A DNA stretch of 64,000 bases from Rhodococcus opacus B4 (GCF_000010805.1 NC_012522.1:6696001-6760000); one strand, 5' to 3'; positions 32,315 to 41,603 are shown, numbered from the stretch's first letter. Program-made: numbers and translations. Notes: generated from the letters alone by a model not told the origin.

Positions 32315-33904
32315 ATGGCACTGGGCGGAACCACTGCACGGGAGGGCTACCGGGCAGAGCACACGAAATTGGTCGACGAGTTGAAGTCGCGGCTGGCCGT
32401 GGCCGCGCTCGGCGGCAGCGAGAAGTCGCGCGAGCGGCACGTCAGCCGAGGCAAGCTGCTGCCGCGCGATCGGGTGGACACGCTGCTCGATCCCGGTAGT
32501 CCGTTCCTGGAGATCTCGCCGCTCGCGGCGAACGGCCTCTACGACGACGAATGCCCCGGGGCGGGTGTGATCGCCGGCATCGGCCGGGTGTCCGGCCGGG
32601 AATGCGTGATCGTCGCCAACGACGCGACCGTCAAGGGCGGCACCTACTATCCGATGACGGTGAAGAAGCACCTGCGGGCGCAGGAGATCGCGCTGCAGAA
32701 CCAGCTGCCGTGCATCTACCTCGTCGACTCCGGTGGCGCGTTCCTGCCGCGGCAGGACGAGGTGTTCCCCGACCGCGAGCACTTCGGGCGGATCTTCTAC
32801 AACCAGGCGACGATGAGCGCGGCCGGGATCCCGCAGATCGCGGCGGTCCTCGGCTCCTGCACCGCAGGCGGCGCGTACGTGCCCGCCATGAGCGACGAGG
32901 CCGTCATCGTCCGCAACCAGGGCACCATCTTCCTGGGTGGCCCGCCGCTGGTGAAGGCGGCCACCGGTGAGGTCGTGACCGCGGAGGAACTCGGCGGCGG
33001 CGATCTGCACTCGAAGGTTTCCGGTGTCACCGACCACCTCGCGGAGGACGATCAGGACGCGCTGCGGATCGTGCGGAACATCGTCGCGACCCTCGGCCCG
33101 CGCGCCGAGCGTCCGTGGGACGTGATCAGCGCCGTCCCCGCGTCGGCGCAGCAGACCGACCTCTACGACGTTGTCCCCACCGACCCGCGCACCCCCTACG
33201 ACGTCCACGAGGTCATCGGCCGCATCGTCGACGGCGGCACCTTCCAGGAGTTCAAGGCGGAGTACGGCAAGACGCTGGTCACCGGTTTCGCGCACATCGA
33301 GGGCCACCCGGTCGGCATCGTCGCCAACAACGGGGTGCTGTTCGCCGAGTCCGCGATGAAGGGTGCGCATTTCATCGAACTGTGCGACAAACGCAAGACT
33401 CCGCTGCTGTTCCTGCAGAACATCGCGGGCTTCATGGTCGGTCGCGACTACGAGGCGGGTGGCATCGCCAAGCACGGCGCGAAGATGGTGACCGCGGTGG
33501 CGTGTGCGCGGGTGCCGAAGCTGACCGTGGTGATCGGCGGCTCCTACGGTGCGGGCAACTACTCGATGTGCGGGCGGGCGTACTCGCCGCGGTTCCTGTG
33601 GATGTGGCCGAACGCCCGGATCTCCGTGATGGGCGGGGAGCAGGCGGCGTCGGTGCTCTCGACGGTGCGCAGCGAGCAACTCGACAGCGCGGGCAACCCG
33701 TGGTCGGCCGAGGACGAGGAGGCGTTCAAGGCGCCGATCCGCGAGCAGTACGAGGCGCAGGGCAACCCGTACTACTCGACCGCCAGGCTGTGGGACGACG
33801 GCATCATCGACCCCGCCGACACCAGAACTGTTCTCGGACTGGCGCTCTCGGTGTGTGCGAACGCACCGGTCGAGCCGGTCTCCTACGGCGTTTTCCGGAT
33901 GTGA
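32315..33904 (+). CDS. accD1: acyl-CoA carboxylase beta subunit, methylcrotonyl-CoA type
   Basis: A 529-residue carboxyltransferase subunit. Family signatures include YYPMTVKKHLRAQEIA, DSGGAFLPRQDEVFPD, GSCTAGGAYVPAMSDE and GGSYGAGNYSMCGRAY, which are specific to the 3-methylcrotonyl-CoA / geranyl-CoA branch rather than AccD5-type propionyl carboxylases. With the alpha subunit it carboxylates 3-methylcrotonyl-CoA in leucine breakdown. ATG 32315 follows GAGAAGG. The alpha-subunit gene starts six bases after its stop. Confidence 0.9.
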   Translation: MALGGTTAREGYRAEHTKLVDELKSRLAVAALGGSEKSRERHVSRGKLLPRDRVDTLLDPGSPFLEISPLAANGLYDDECPGAGVIAGIGRVSGRECVIVANDATVKGGTYYPMTVKKHLRAQEIALQNQLPCIYLVDSGGAFLPRQDEVFPDREHFGRIFYNQATMSAAGIPQIAAVLGSCTAGGAYVPAMSDEAVIVRNQGTIFLGGPPLVKAATGEVVTAEELGGGDLHSKVSGVTDHLAEDDQDALRIVRNIVATLGPRAERPWDVISAVPASAQQTDLYDVVPTDPRTPYDVHEVIGRIVDGGTFQEFKAEYGKTLVTGFAHIEGHPVGIVANNGVLFAESAMKGAHFIELCDKRKTPLLFLQNIAGFMVGRDYEAGGIAKHGAKMVTAVACARVPKLTVVIGGSYGAGNYSMCGRAYSPRFLWMWPNARISVMGGEQAASVLSTVRSEQLDSAGNPWSAEDEEAFKAPIREQYEAQGNPYYSTARLWDDGIIDPADTRTVLGLALSVCANAPVEPVSYGVFRM

Positions 33905-33909
33905 GTGGA

Positions 33910-35928
33910 ATGACTGAAATGACTCGGATAGATACCGTCCTGGTGGCCAACCGCGGCGAGATCGCGGTGCGCGTGATCCGCACCCTGCGGGCCATGGGCA
34001 TCCGGTCCGTCGCCGTCTTCAGTGAAGCGGACCGGGACGCGCGGCACGTCCGTGAGGCGGACACCGCGGTGCTGCTCGGTCCGGCCGCGGCCCGGGAGAG
34101 TTACCTCGTCATCGAGAAGGTGATCGCGGCGGCGCAGGCCACCGGCGCGCAGGGGATCCATCCCGGTTACGGGTTCCTGTCGGAGAACTCGAAGTTCGCC
34201 GGGGCCTGCGCGGACGCCGGGATCGCGTTCCTCGGCCCGTCCGCTCACGCCATCGAGGTGATGGGCGACAAGATCACCGCCAAGAACGCGGTGGCGAAGT
34301 TCGACGTGCCCGTCGTCCCCGGCATCGCCCGGCCGGGCCTGTCCGACGACGAACTGATCGCGGCCGCAGGAGACATCGGCTACCCGGTGCTCGTCAAGCC
34401 GTCGGCGGGTGGCGGCGGCAAGGGCATGCGGCTGGTGGAGGAGCCGGGCGCCCTGGCCGAGGCGCTGCGCAGCGCACGACGGGAGGCGGCGTCGGCGTTC
34501 GGCGACGACACCCTGTTCCTGGAGCGATTCGTGTTGCGGCCCCGGCACATCGAGGTGCAGATCCTCGCGGACGGGCACGGCAACGTGGTCCATCTCGGTG
34601 AGCGTGAATGCAGTCTGCAGCGCCGGCACCAGAAGGTCATCGAGGAGGCGCCGTCGCCGCTGCTGGACGAGGCGACCCGGGCCCGGATCGGCGAGGCCGC
34701 CTGCAACACCGCGCGCTCCGTCGACTACTCCGGAGCGGGAACGGTCGAGTTCATCGTCTCCGCGGACACGCCCGACGAGTTCTTCTTCATGGAGATGAAC
34801 ACCCGGCTGCAGGTCGAGCACCCGGTCACCGAACTCGTCACGGGCCTGGACCTCGTCGAGTGGCAGGTGCGAGTGGCCGCCGGTGAGCGGCTCGGTTTCA
34901 CCCAGGACGACATCACCCTCACCGGTCACGCCATCGAGGCCCGCGTCTACGCCGAGGACCCGAGTCGCGGCTTCCTGCCCACCGGCGGCCTCGTGGCCGA
35001 CGTCGTCGAACCGGAAGGTCCGGGTGTCCGCGTCGACTCCGGGCTGCAGCCCGGCACGGTGGTGGGCAGCGATTACGACCCGATGCTGGCGAAGGTCATC
35101 GCCCACGCCGACGACCGCGCCGGCGCGCTGCGGAAACTGGACCGGGCGCTGGCCGGGACCGGGGTGCTGGGAGTGGTCACCAACATCGAGTTCGCGCGCT
35201 TCCTGCTCGCCGACCCCGACGTGGTGGCGGGCACCCTCGACACCGGTCTGCTCGACCGGCGGCTCGAGGATTTCGTCGCCGCGGAGGCCACCGATGCCGC
35301 CCTGATCGCCGCCGCCGCGTACCGGTGGCTGCAGCGCTGGCCCGACCTCGCCGTGGCCGATCCGTGGGACGTCCCGAGCGGCTGGCGGGTCGGGACGCCC
35401 GCGCCCACCAGCATCCGGTTGTCGTCCGCCACCCGCACCGACCACGTCCGGATCACCGGCAGCCCGACCGACGCCACCGCGCAGGTCGAGGACGGCGACA
35501 CCCTGTCGTTGACCGCGGCGCTCGACGGAACCACGCTGTCGGTGGTGATCGACGGCAGGCGCGAGACGTACCGGGTGGCCCAGACCGACGGGCACATCTG
35601 GCTCGCCGGGACCGACGGCACGACGATGCTGCGTGAGGTCCGTGAACTCAGTGTCCGCACCGGCGACGTCCACGCCGGGGAGGCCGAGATCACCAGCCCC
35701 ATGCCCGGATCCGTCATCGCGGTCGGTGCCGAGGCGGGCGCGCACGTCACCGCAGGCCAGACGCTCGTCGTCGTCGAGGCGATGAAGATGGAGCATGCGC
35801 TCACCGCGCCCGTCGACGGCGTCGTCGACATCCTCGTCGCACCCGGTGACCAGGTGATGGTCGACCAACTGCTCGCCCGCGTCACCCCGCACACCGACCC
35901 CACCGACACGAAAGAAGACGCGTCATGA
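33910..35928 (+). CDS. accA1: acyl-CoA carboxylase alpha subunit (biotin carboxylase + BCCP)
   Basis: A 672-residue protein. It has a biotin carboxylase domain (RIDTVLVANRGEIAVR; ATP loop PSAGGGGKGM; EMNTRLQVEHPVTE), then a middle domain, then a C-terminal biotinyl domain with the acceptor K626 in EAMKMEH. It pairs with AccD1. I used ATG 33910; ATG 33919 nine bases on is also possible. Its stop overlaps the acyl-CoA dehydrogenase ATG (ATGA), so the operon continues without a gap. Confidence 0.92.
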   Translation: MTEMTRIDTVLVANRGEIAVRVIRTLRAMGIRSVAVFSEADRDARHVREADTAVLLGPAAARESYLVIEKVIAAAQATGAQGIHPGYGFLSENSKFAGACADAGIAFLGPSAHAIEVMGDKITAKNAVAKFDVPVVPGIARPGLSDDELIAAAGDIGYPVLVKPSAGGGGKGMRLVEEPGALAEALRSARREAASAFGDDTLFLERFVLRPRHIEVQILADGHGNVVHLGERECSLQRRHQKVIEEAPSPLLDEATRARIGEAACNTARSVDYSGAGTVEFIVSADTPDEFFFMEMNTRLQVEHPVTELVTGLDLVEWQVRVAAGERLGFTQDDITLTGHAIEARVYAEDPSRGFLPTGGLVADVVEPEGPGVRVDSGLQPGTVVGSDYDPMLAKVIAHADDRAGALRKLDRALAGTGVLGVVTNIEFARFLLADPDVVAGTLDTGLLDRRLEDFVAAEATDAALIAAAAYRWLQRWPDLAVADPWDVPSGWRVGTPAPTSIRLSSATRTDHVRITGSPTDATAQVEDGDTLSLTAALDGTTLSVVIDGRRETYRVAQTDGHIWLAGTDGTTMLREVRELSVRTGDVHAGEAEITSPMPGSVIAVGAEAGAHVTAGQTLVVVEAMKMEHALTAPVDGVVDILVAPGDQVMVDQLLARVTPHTDPTDTKEDAS

Positions 35929-37085
35929 CCGAATTCCTTGCCACCGGACAGCTTCCGGACGAGTACCAGCAATTGGCGAAGACCGTCGCCGACTTCGCCA
36001 AGAACGTGGTGGCACCGGTCGCGGCGGAACACGACGCCAACCACACCTTCCCGTACGAGGTGGTGTCCGGGATGGCCGACATGGGCCTGTTCGGCCTGCC
36101 GTTCCCCGAGGAGTACGGCGGAATGGGCGGCGACTACTTCGCCCTGTGCCTGGCACTCGAAGAACTCGGCAAGGTCGACCAGAGCGTCGCGATCACCCTG
36201 GAAGCCGGAGTGTCGCTGGGTGCGATGCCGATCTACCGGTTCGGCAACGAGGAGCAGAAGCAGGAATGGCTGCCGCAGCTGACGAGCGGCAAGAGCCTGG
36301 CCGCGTTCGGGCTCACCGAACCGGGTGCGGGTAGCGACGCCGGCGGAACGAAGACCACCGCGAAGTTCGACAGCGGCGAATGGATCATCAACGGCAACAA
36401 GCAGTTCATCACCAACTCCGGAACCGATATCACCAAGCTCGTCACCGTCACCGCGGTGACCGGGACGAAGGACGGCAAGAAGGAGATCTCCACCATCCTC
36501 GTGCCGACGTCGACGCCGGGCTTCACCGCCGAACCGGCGTACAACAAGGTCGGCTGGAACGCCTCCGACACCCACCCGCTGACATTCTCGGACGTGCGCG
36601 TTCCCGAGGAGAACCTGCTCGGTGAGCGCGGTCGCGGGTACGCGAACTTCCTGCGGATCCTCGACGAGGGCCGCATCGCCATCGCCGCGCTCAGCGTCGG
36701 CGCCGCCCAGGGGTGCGTCGACGAGTCGGTCAAGTACGCCAAGGAACGAGAGGCGTTCGGGCGGCCCATCGGGCACAACCAGGCCATCGCGTTCAAGATC
36801 GCCCGCATGGAGGCACGAGCCCACACCGCGCGCACGGCGTACTACGACGCCGCAGCCCGGATGCTGTCGGGCAAGCCGTTCAAGAAGCAGGCCGCCATCG
36901 CCAAGCTCGTCGCCTCCGAGGCCGCGATGGACAACGCCCGGGATGCCACCCAGATTCACGGCGGCTACGGATTCATGAACGAGTACACCGTGGCGCGGCA
37001 CTACCGCGACAGCAAGATCCTGGAGATCGGCGAAGGCACCACCGAGGTGCAGCTGATGCTCATCGCACGGGAGGCGGGACTGTGA
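35925..37085 (+). CDS. acyl-CoA dehydrogenase, isovaleryl-CoA type (FadE19-like)
   Basis: A 386-residue flavoenzyme. Signatures are FGLTEPGAGSDAGGTKT for FAD/substrate contacts, NGNKQFITNSG, YAKEREAFGRPIGHNQA, and the C-terminal IHGGYGFMNEYTVARHYRD with IGEGTTEVQLM. It would convert isovaleryl-CoA to 3-methylcrotonyl-CoA and supply the carboxylase encoded just upstream. It is coupled to accA1 by ATGA and to the hydratase gene by GTGA. Substrate assignment rests on operon order, which matches mycobacterial fadE19. Confidence 0.88.
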   Translation: MTEFLATGQLPDEYQQLAKTVADFAKNVVAPVAAEHDANHTFPYEVVSGMADMGLFGLPFPEEYGGMGGDYFALCLALEELGKVDQSVAITLEAGVSLGAMPIYRFGNEEQKQEWLPQLTSGKSLAAFGLTEPGAGSDAGGTKTTAKFDSGEWIINGNKQFITNSGTDITKLVTVTAVTGTKDGKKEISTILVPTSTPGFTAEPAYNKVGWNASDTHPLTFSDVRVPEENLLGERGRGYANFLRILDEGRIAIAALSVGAAQGCVDESVKYAKEREAFGRPIGHNQAIAFKIARMEARAHTARTAYYDAAARMLSGKPFKKQAAIAKLVASEAAMDNARDATQIHGGYGFMNEYTVARHYRDSKILEIGEGTTEVQLMLIAREAGL

Positions 37086-37567
37086 CCGAATCCGACCACG
37101 CGACACGGATCGTCCAGCGCGGCCTGTGGTTCGAGGAGTTCGAGCTCGGCGCGGTGTACGAGCACCGTCCCGGCCGAACCGTCACCGAGGCCGACAACGT
37201 CCTGTTCACGACGCAGACGATGAACACCCAGGCTCTGCATCTCGATGCCGCGTACAGCGAGGGCACCCAGTTCGGTCAGCGTCTCGTCAACTCGATGTTC
37301 ACCCTGTCGACGCTGGTCGGGCTGTCGGTGGCGCAGCTGACGCAGGGGACCATCGTCGCGAACCTGGGGTTCTCGGAGATCAGTTTCCCGAAGCCGTTGT
37401 TCCACGGGGACACGCTGTACGCGGAGACGAAGATCGCGGACAAGCGCGAATCGAAGAGCCGTCCCGGCGAGGGCATCGTCACGCTCGAGCACACCGGCCG
37501 CAACCAGAACGGCGATGTGGTGGCGATCGCGGTCCGCAAGACCCTCGTCCAGAAGAAGCCGTCGTGA
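37082..37567 (+). CDS. MaoC-family hydratase (3-methylglutaconyl-CoA / itaconyl-CoA hydratase type)
   Basis: A 161-residue hot-dog-fold hydratase. The N-terminus GLWFEEFELGAVYEHRPGRT and the segment TEADNVLFTTQTMNTQALHLD hold the catalytic Asp/His region (with N and H in place of the usual pattern order), followed by FGQRLVNSMFTLS. Its mycobacterial counterpart, Rv2499c, is reported to hydrate itaconyl-CoA and methylglutaconyl-CoA. Here it would make HMG-CoA between the carboxylase and the lyase. GTG start in a GTGA overlap; its own stop overlaps the lyase gene in the same way. Confidence 0.8.
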   Translation: MTESDHATRIVQRGLWFEEFELGAVYEHRPGRTVTEADNVLFTTQTMNTQALHLDAAYSEGTQFGQRLVNSMFTLSTLVGLSVAQLTQGTIVANLGFSEISFPKPLFHGDTLYAETKIADKRESKSRPGEGIVTLEHTGRNQNGDVVAIAVRKTLVQKKPS

Positions 37568-38397
37568 GCTGGGAACTGCCCGGTCCCGCCTGGTTGTTCT
37601 GCCCGGCCGACCGGCCCGAACGGTATGCGAAAGCGGCCGCGGCCGCCGACGTCGTGATCCTCGACCTCGAGGACGGGGTGGCGCCCGGCGACAAGGAGGC
37701 GGCCCGGGTCGCCCTCATCGACACCCCGCTGGATCCCGATCGCACCGTCGTGCGGGTCAACCCGGTCGGCACCGAAGACCACGAACGCGACCTGCTCGCG
37801 CTCGACGGCACCCGCTACACCCGGCTCATGCTGGCCAAGTGCGAGTCGGCCGACCAGGTGCTGTCGCTGGCTCCGCGCGAGGTGATCGCCCTGGTCGAGT
37901 CGCCGCTCGGTGCGCTCGCGGTCACCGAGATCGCGTTGGCGGCCAGCACCATCGCTGTGATGTGGGGAGCCGAAGACCTCGTCGCCGCGATGGGCGGCAA
38001 CTCCAGCCGCCGCGAGGACGGCAGTTACCGCGACGTCGCCACCCAGGTGCGATCGTCGACGCTGCTGGCGGCCAAGGGGTATCACCGGCTCGCGCTGGAC
38101 TCCGTCTACCTCGACATCAAGGACCTGGGTGGGTTGCGCACCGAGGCGCTCGACGCCGTCGCCGTCGGATTCGACGTCAAGGTCGCCATCCACCCGAGCC
38201 AGGTGGCGGTGATCCGCGAGGCGTACGCGCCGTCCGACGAGGACGTCGACTGGGCGACGCGGGTGCTTGCCGCCGTAGCCGACCAGCGCGGGGTCTTCGC
38301 GTTCGAGGGAAAGATGGTGGACGCGCCGGTCCTGCGTCACGCCGAGGCGATCCTGCGCCGCTCACAGGCCGGTTCGGCAGGGGACAAGCCGGTCTGA
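37564..38397 (+). CDS. CitE-like beta-hydroxyacyl-CoA lyase (HMG-CoA / citramalyl-CoA lyase)
   Basis: A 277-residue HpcH/HpaI aldolase-family TIM barrel. The N-terminus LFCPADRPERYAKAAA, VILDLEDGVAPGDK (metal/acid residues), VRVNPVG, ALVESPLGAL (Mg-binding Glu) and MWGAEDLVAAMGG are the usual CitE-like blocks; AIHPSQV follows near the C-terminus. The mycobacterial Rv2498c enzyme splits HMG-CoA and citramalyl-CoA, so this gene can serve both leucine breakdown (acetyl-CoA plus acetoacetate) and itaconate breakdown (acetyl-CoA plus pyruvate). GTG start in an overlap with the hydratase stop. Confidence 0.85.
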   Translation: MSWELPGPAWLFCPADRPERYAKAAAAADVVILDLEDGVAPGDKEAARVALIDTPLDPDRTVVRVNPVGTEDHERDLLALDGTRYTRLMLAKCESADQVLSLAPREVIALVESPLGALAVTEIALAASTIAVMWGAEDLVAAMGGNSSRREDGSYRDVATQVRSSTLLAAKGYHRLALDSVYLDIKDLGGLRTEALDAVAVGFDVKVAIHPSQVAVIREAYAPSDEDVDWATRVLAAVADQRGVFAFEGKMVDAPVLRHAEAILRRSQAGSAGDKPV

Positions 38398-38456
38398 GGT
38401 CGAGGTAGGCGCCGAAAGAGCGCGGACGGGTCGCGTTCTCGGGGAAGATGGTGCCC

Positions 38457-40397
38457 ATGGCTGCCGATCCGCAATGGGTTCCCACCGAAACCGACGTGCG
38501 CGACGCGGTGATCACCGAGTTCGCCGCGTTCGTCGCCCGGCGCCACAGCGTCACGGTCGACGACTACCGGTCGCTGTGGCGCTGGTCGGTGGCGGCGCCG
38601 GGGGAGTTCTGGCAGGACGTGTGGGACTACTTCGACGTCCGGTCCGCCACCGATCCCGGGCCCGCCCTCGCCGACGCCGCGATGCCGGGCGCCGTGTGGT
38701 TCCCGGGGGCGACGCTCAACTACGTCGACCACGTCTTCCGGAATGCCCGCCCCGGCAGTCCGGCGATCCTGTCCGCGGGTGAGGGTTCCACCGACGCCTC
38801 CCTCGGATGGGACGAGTTACGTTCCGCGGTGGCGGGACTCGCCGCGACGCTCCGCGAGCACGGGGTCGGGGTCGGCGATCGCGTGGTCGGCTACCTTCCG
38901 AACATCCCCGAGGCGGTCGTCGCGTTCCTCGCGACGGCGTCGCTCGGCGCCGTGTGGGCCGCGTGCGGGCAGGACTATTCCGCGCCGGCCGCGCTCGATC
39001 GGCTGGGTCAACTGGAACCGGCGGCGCTGGTCACCGCGGACGGGTATCGGTTCGGGGGCAAGGAACACGACCGACTGGGGTCGGTGGCCGAGCTGCGCGC
39101 CGGGCTGTCGCCGGCCCTCACGGTGGTGGTGCCCCACCTCGACCCGGACGCCGCCGTCGACGGCGGCGTCACCTGGGCGGAGGCCACCGCCGCGGGCGGC
39201 GCACTCGAGCCCGTTCCCGTCCCGTTCGACCACCCGTTGTGGGTGGTGTTCTCCTCGGGCACCACCGGCCTGCCGAAGGGCATCGTGCACGGTCACGGGG
39301 GTGTTCTCCTCGAACACGTGAAGTCGCTGGCGCTCCAGCTCGACATCGGCCGCGAAGACATATTTTTCTGGTACACCAGCCCCAGTTGGATGATGTGGAA
39401 CTTCCAGACGGCGGGCCTGCTGGTGGGAGCCACGATCGTCTGCTACGACGGAAGCCCGTCGCATCCGACTCCGGATGCGTTGTGGGCCTTGGCGTCACGT
39501 CTGGGTGTCACAGTGGTGGGAACCAGCCCCGGCTACGTACTCGCGTGCGACAAGGCGGGAGTGATCCCCGTCCGCGACCACGATCTGAGCGCGCTGCGCG
39601 CGGTGGGAGTCACCGGATCGACGCTGCCGGCGTCGTCGTCGCTGTGGCTGTCCGCGAACGTCGGTCGCCGAGTTCCCGTCGTGTCGATCACCGGTGGGAC
39701 CGACGTGGTGTCGGCGTTCATCGGGGGAGCGCGCACCGTTCCGGTCTGGCCGGGGGAGCTGTCCGCCCCCTGCCTCGGGGTCGCGGTCGAGGCGTACGAC
39801 GAGTCGGGACGGCCGGTGCGAGACGAGGTGGGCGAACTCGTCGTCACGGCGCCGATGCCGTCCATGCCGGTGTCGTTCTGGAACGATCCGGACGGAAAGC
39901 GTTACCGCGAAGCCTATTTCGAGGTGTTCCCCGGAGTGTGGCGGCACGGTGACTGGATCACGATCACCGGTCGCGGGACCGTCCTCATGCACGGAAGGTC
40001 CGATTCGACGTTGAACCGCAATGGAATTCGCATGGGCAGCGCCGACATCTACCAGGTGGTGGAGAAACTCCCGGAGATCGCCGAGGCGCTCGTCGTCGGG
40101 GTCGATCAGGCGGACGGCGGATACTGGATGCCGCTGTTCGTGGTCCTCTCGGAGGGTGCGGTACTCGACGGCGCGCTGAAGCAGCGGATCCGCGGCGCGA
40201 TCCGGGAGCAGGCCTCTCCGCGGCACGTGCCCGACGACATCATCGAGGCGCCGGGGATTCCGCACACCCGGACCGGCAAGAAACTCGAGGTGCCTCTCAA
40301 GCGCATTTTCCAGGGTGCGGACGCGGGGCGCACGGTGGACCGCAGCGCCGTCGACGACCCCGCCCTGCTCGACTGGTTCGCGCGGCACGGACGCTGA
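38457..40397 (+). CDS. acetoacetyl-CoA synthetase
   Basis: A 646-residue AMP-forming ligase of the acetoacetate-CoA ligase family. Visible are FPGATLNYVDHVFRN at the N-terminus, the P-loop FSSGTTGLPKGIVHGHGG, WMMWNFQTAGLLVGATIV, ITGGTDVVSAFIGG, HGRSDSTLNRNGIRMGSADIY and the C-terminal Lys in TRTGKKLEVPLKRIF. It activates the acetoacetate left by HMG-CoA cleavage. ATG 38457 is preferred because GGGGAAG lies nine bases upstream; ATG 38448 is in frame but directly abuts that site. A 59-base gap separates it from the lyase gene. Confidence 0.9.
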   Translation: MAADPQWVPTETDVRDAVITEFAAFVARRHSVTVDDYRSLWRWSVAAPGEFWQDVWDYFDVRSATDPGPALADAAMPGAVWFPGATLNYVDHVFRNARPGSPAILSAGEGSTDASLGWDELRSAVAGLAATLREHGVGVGDRVVGYLPNIPEAVVAFLATASLGAVWAACGQDYSAPAALDRLGQLEPAALVTADGYRFGGKEHDRLGSVAELRAGLSPALTVVVPHLDPDAAVDGGVTWAEATAAGGALEPVPVPFDHPLWVVFSSGTTGLPKGIVHGHGGVLLEHVKSLALQLDIGREDIFFWYTSPSWMMWNFQTAGLLVGATIVCYDGSPSHPTPDALWALASRLGVTVVGTSPGYVLACDKAGVIPVRDHDLSALRAVGVTGSTLPASSSLWLSANVGRRVPVVSITGGTDVVSAFIGGARTVPVWPGELSAPCLGVAVEAYDESGRPVRDEVGELVVTAPMPSMPVSFWNDPDGKRYREAYFEVFPGVWRHGDWITITGRGTVLMHGRSDSTLNRNGIRMGSADIYQVVEKLPEIAEALVVGVDQADGGYWMPLFVVLSEGAVLDGALKQRIRGAIREQASPRHVPDDIIEAPGIPHTRTGKKLEVPLKRIFQGADAGRTVDRSAVDDPALLDWFARHGR

Positions 40398-40438
40398 GCG
40401 GCGACCCCGAAGATCTGAGCACCCTTGGGCGCCAACGC

Positions 40439-40457
40439 TTAGGTTAGTCTTACCTTC
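40439..40457. promoter_or_regulatory. IdeR/DmdR-like iron box
   Basis: TTAGGTTAGTCTTACCTTC matches the 19-bp iron box TTAGGTTAGGCTAACCTAA at 15 of 19 positions, including the whole left half. A -10-like TAGTCT (40445-40450) lies inside it, so a bound iron regulator would block transcription. It lies 42 bases after the acetoacetyl-CoA synthetase gene and about 1.15 kb before the NRPS start, an unusually long distance if the NRPS is its target. Confidence 0.6.
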
Positions 40458-40906
40458 ATTGTAAGCGCGACGATGTGACATATCTCCCGTCCCGCTCCGC
40501 CCGGTCGCGCCGCGGCAATTCCGACCAATCGGACACCCAGGTCGCCGGGTCCCGGAACAGCGTTCCACATGCTGGGATGTGGCCGGAATGTCGTCGATTC
40601 GCCCGGTGCTCGCCGCCGCGGTGCCTGTACCTCCCGTGGCTGGTCAGCGGGCGATCTGCCGCCCTTCCGGGGCGCGCACCGCGGTGGTCGGGCGTCCAGT
40701 ATTCCGCTCGTTGCGAAGGGGTGACGGGCCTGGTCGGTTATTCCCGGCGCGCAACCTCGGGTGTTTGCCGTTTTGAGACCTGCGCGGGGCTTTGGTAGAC
40801 ACGGTGGTTGGCAAAAACTGCGGTCGCGGGGGGCAGTGGGTGTTCAACGCCGCGGTCGATCACCGGATCGGCCGCACCGTGCACGGAGACAGTCGGGAGG
40901 CGGAAC

Positions 40907-41011
40907 ATGAAACTGGATACGACAGTTGTACACCTAGCGAAATTCCGACTCTCGGTACGGTATCCGCCTAGCGGTTGGACGCAACGCCCGGAATGTGGTT
41001 CTGCCTGTTGA
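40907..41011 (+). CDS. possible 34-residue small ORF
   Basis: The ATG is six bases after a strong GGGAGG (40895-40900). The product starts MKLDTTVVHLAKFRLS and ends ECGSAC. It is too short to classify and has no known motif. The good ribosome site is the only reason to list it. Confidence 0.25.
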   Translation: MKLDTTVVHLAKFRLSVRYPPSGWTQRPECGSAC

Positions 41012-41183
41012 ATATGAGCGCGTCGAAGATCGAATTCGGGCCTGGTTCTGGAAGTATCGAGGGTTGGGTACGTCACACCAGCGCCGGTAACGGTACTGGA
41101 TCTGACACCGATGTAATTCCCGGCGTTGCCGCGGAACCGTACGAACCGAAATTGTCACCACCGAGCGAGAGGAGGCCGAAGCG

Positions 41184-41285
41184 ATGATCGCGACGATGTT
41201 TCGTTCCCTCACCAGCGCCGTAGACTCGGCTCTCGACTCGGAGGATGACGAGCACCGATTGGGTGGCCGCTTGTTGGATCGATGA
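41184..41285 (+). CDS. possible 33-residue small ORF with strong ribosome site
   Basis: GAGAGGAGG (41167-41175) lies eight bases before the ATG, one of the best ribosome sites in the window. The product starts MIATMFRSLTSAVDSALDS and continues with an acidic patch (EDDEH). It resembles no family I know. It ends 16 bases before the next small ORF and could be a leader peptide for the NRPS transcript. Confidence 0.3.
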   Translation: MIATMFRSLTSAVDSALDSEDDEHRLGGRLLDR

Positions 41286-41301
41286 GAGAACGGAGCCACG
41301 T

Positions 41302-41496
41302 ATGAACCCGCTCACCGCAAGTAGTTCGGGATGTAAGGGCCTTGGAGTGTTCAGCGTCGCAGGCAATCGGGTTACGGACGATCGTCGGACATCGACTCCG
41401 AGTGTGGTGGAACTCTTCGATCAGCGCAGGTCGTCCCGCGCTCGGCACGTCCCTGTTCCGCGCCGAGCGTCGAACCGGCAAGGCCCGTCCATGTGA
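41302..41496 (+). CDS. possible 64-residue small ORF upstream of the NRPS
   Basis: ATG 41302 has GGAG (41292-41295) six bases upstream. The product begins MNPLTASSSGCKGLGVFS and becomes Arg-rich and disordered toward the end, like frame-shadow text. Its TGA overlaps the ATG of the next small frame (ATGTGATG), which would allow translational coupling. No recognised domain. Confidence 0.25.
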   Translation: MNPLTASSSGCKGLGVFSVAGNRVTDDRRTSTPSVVELFDQRRSSRARHVPVPRRASNRQGPSM

Positions 41497-41600
41497 TGGC
41501 GTTCATCGGAAGACCGGCCCGCGGCGCAGTCCGTGGGACCGAGAGCTACGAATCACCAAAGACACAGGCGGCAGTCGCCACGCGTTCGAGAACGGAGTAA
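41496..41600 (+). CDS. possible 34-residue ORF in frame with the NRPS, ended by TAA
   Basis: The ATG overlaps the preceding small ORF's stop. The frame runs MAFIGRPARGAVRGTES and ends at TAA 41598-41600, three bases before the NRPS TTG and in the same reading frame. It may be a coupling leader, or what is left of a longer NRPS N-terminus cut by a nonsense change. Not a known domain. Confidence 0.25.
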   Translation: MAFIGRPARGAVRGTESYESPKTQAAVATRSRTE

Positions 41601-41603
41601 CCC

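Larger units (their letters stand above)
40398..41603. other. 1.2-kb region without a recognisable gene, upstream of the NRPS
   Basis: No reading frame on either strand shows a known domain. The base composition is visibly less GC-rich than the neighbouring genes, and codon-position bias is weak. The region holds an iron-box-like palindrome near its start and four very short ORFs with plausible ribosome sites, listed separately. No MbtH-like gene (no NxEGQYSLWP-type text), tRNA or transposase fragment was found. Confidence 0.6.

Noticed and set aside
40475..40798. 107-codon plus-strand ORF after the iron box
   Set aside because: It has no credible ribosome site, and its Arg/Ser/Cys-rich text is typical of random GC-rich frames.
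40398..41603. Possible MbtH-like gene upstream of the NRPS
   Set aside because: None of the small ORFs shows the conserved Trp and NxEGQYSLWP pattern of MbtH proteins. Any MbtH partner must be elsewhere.
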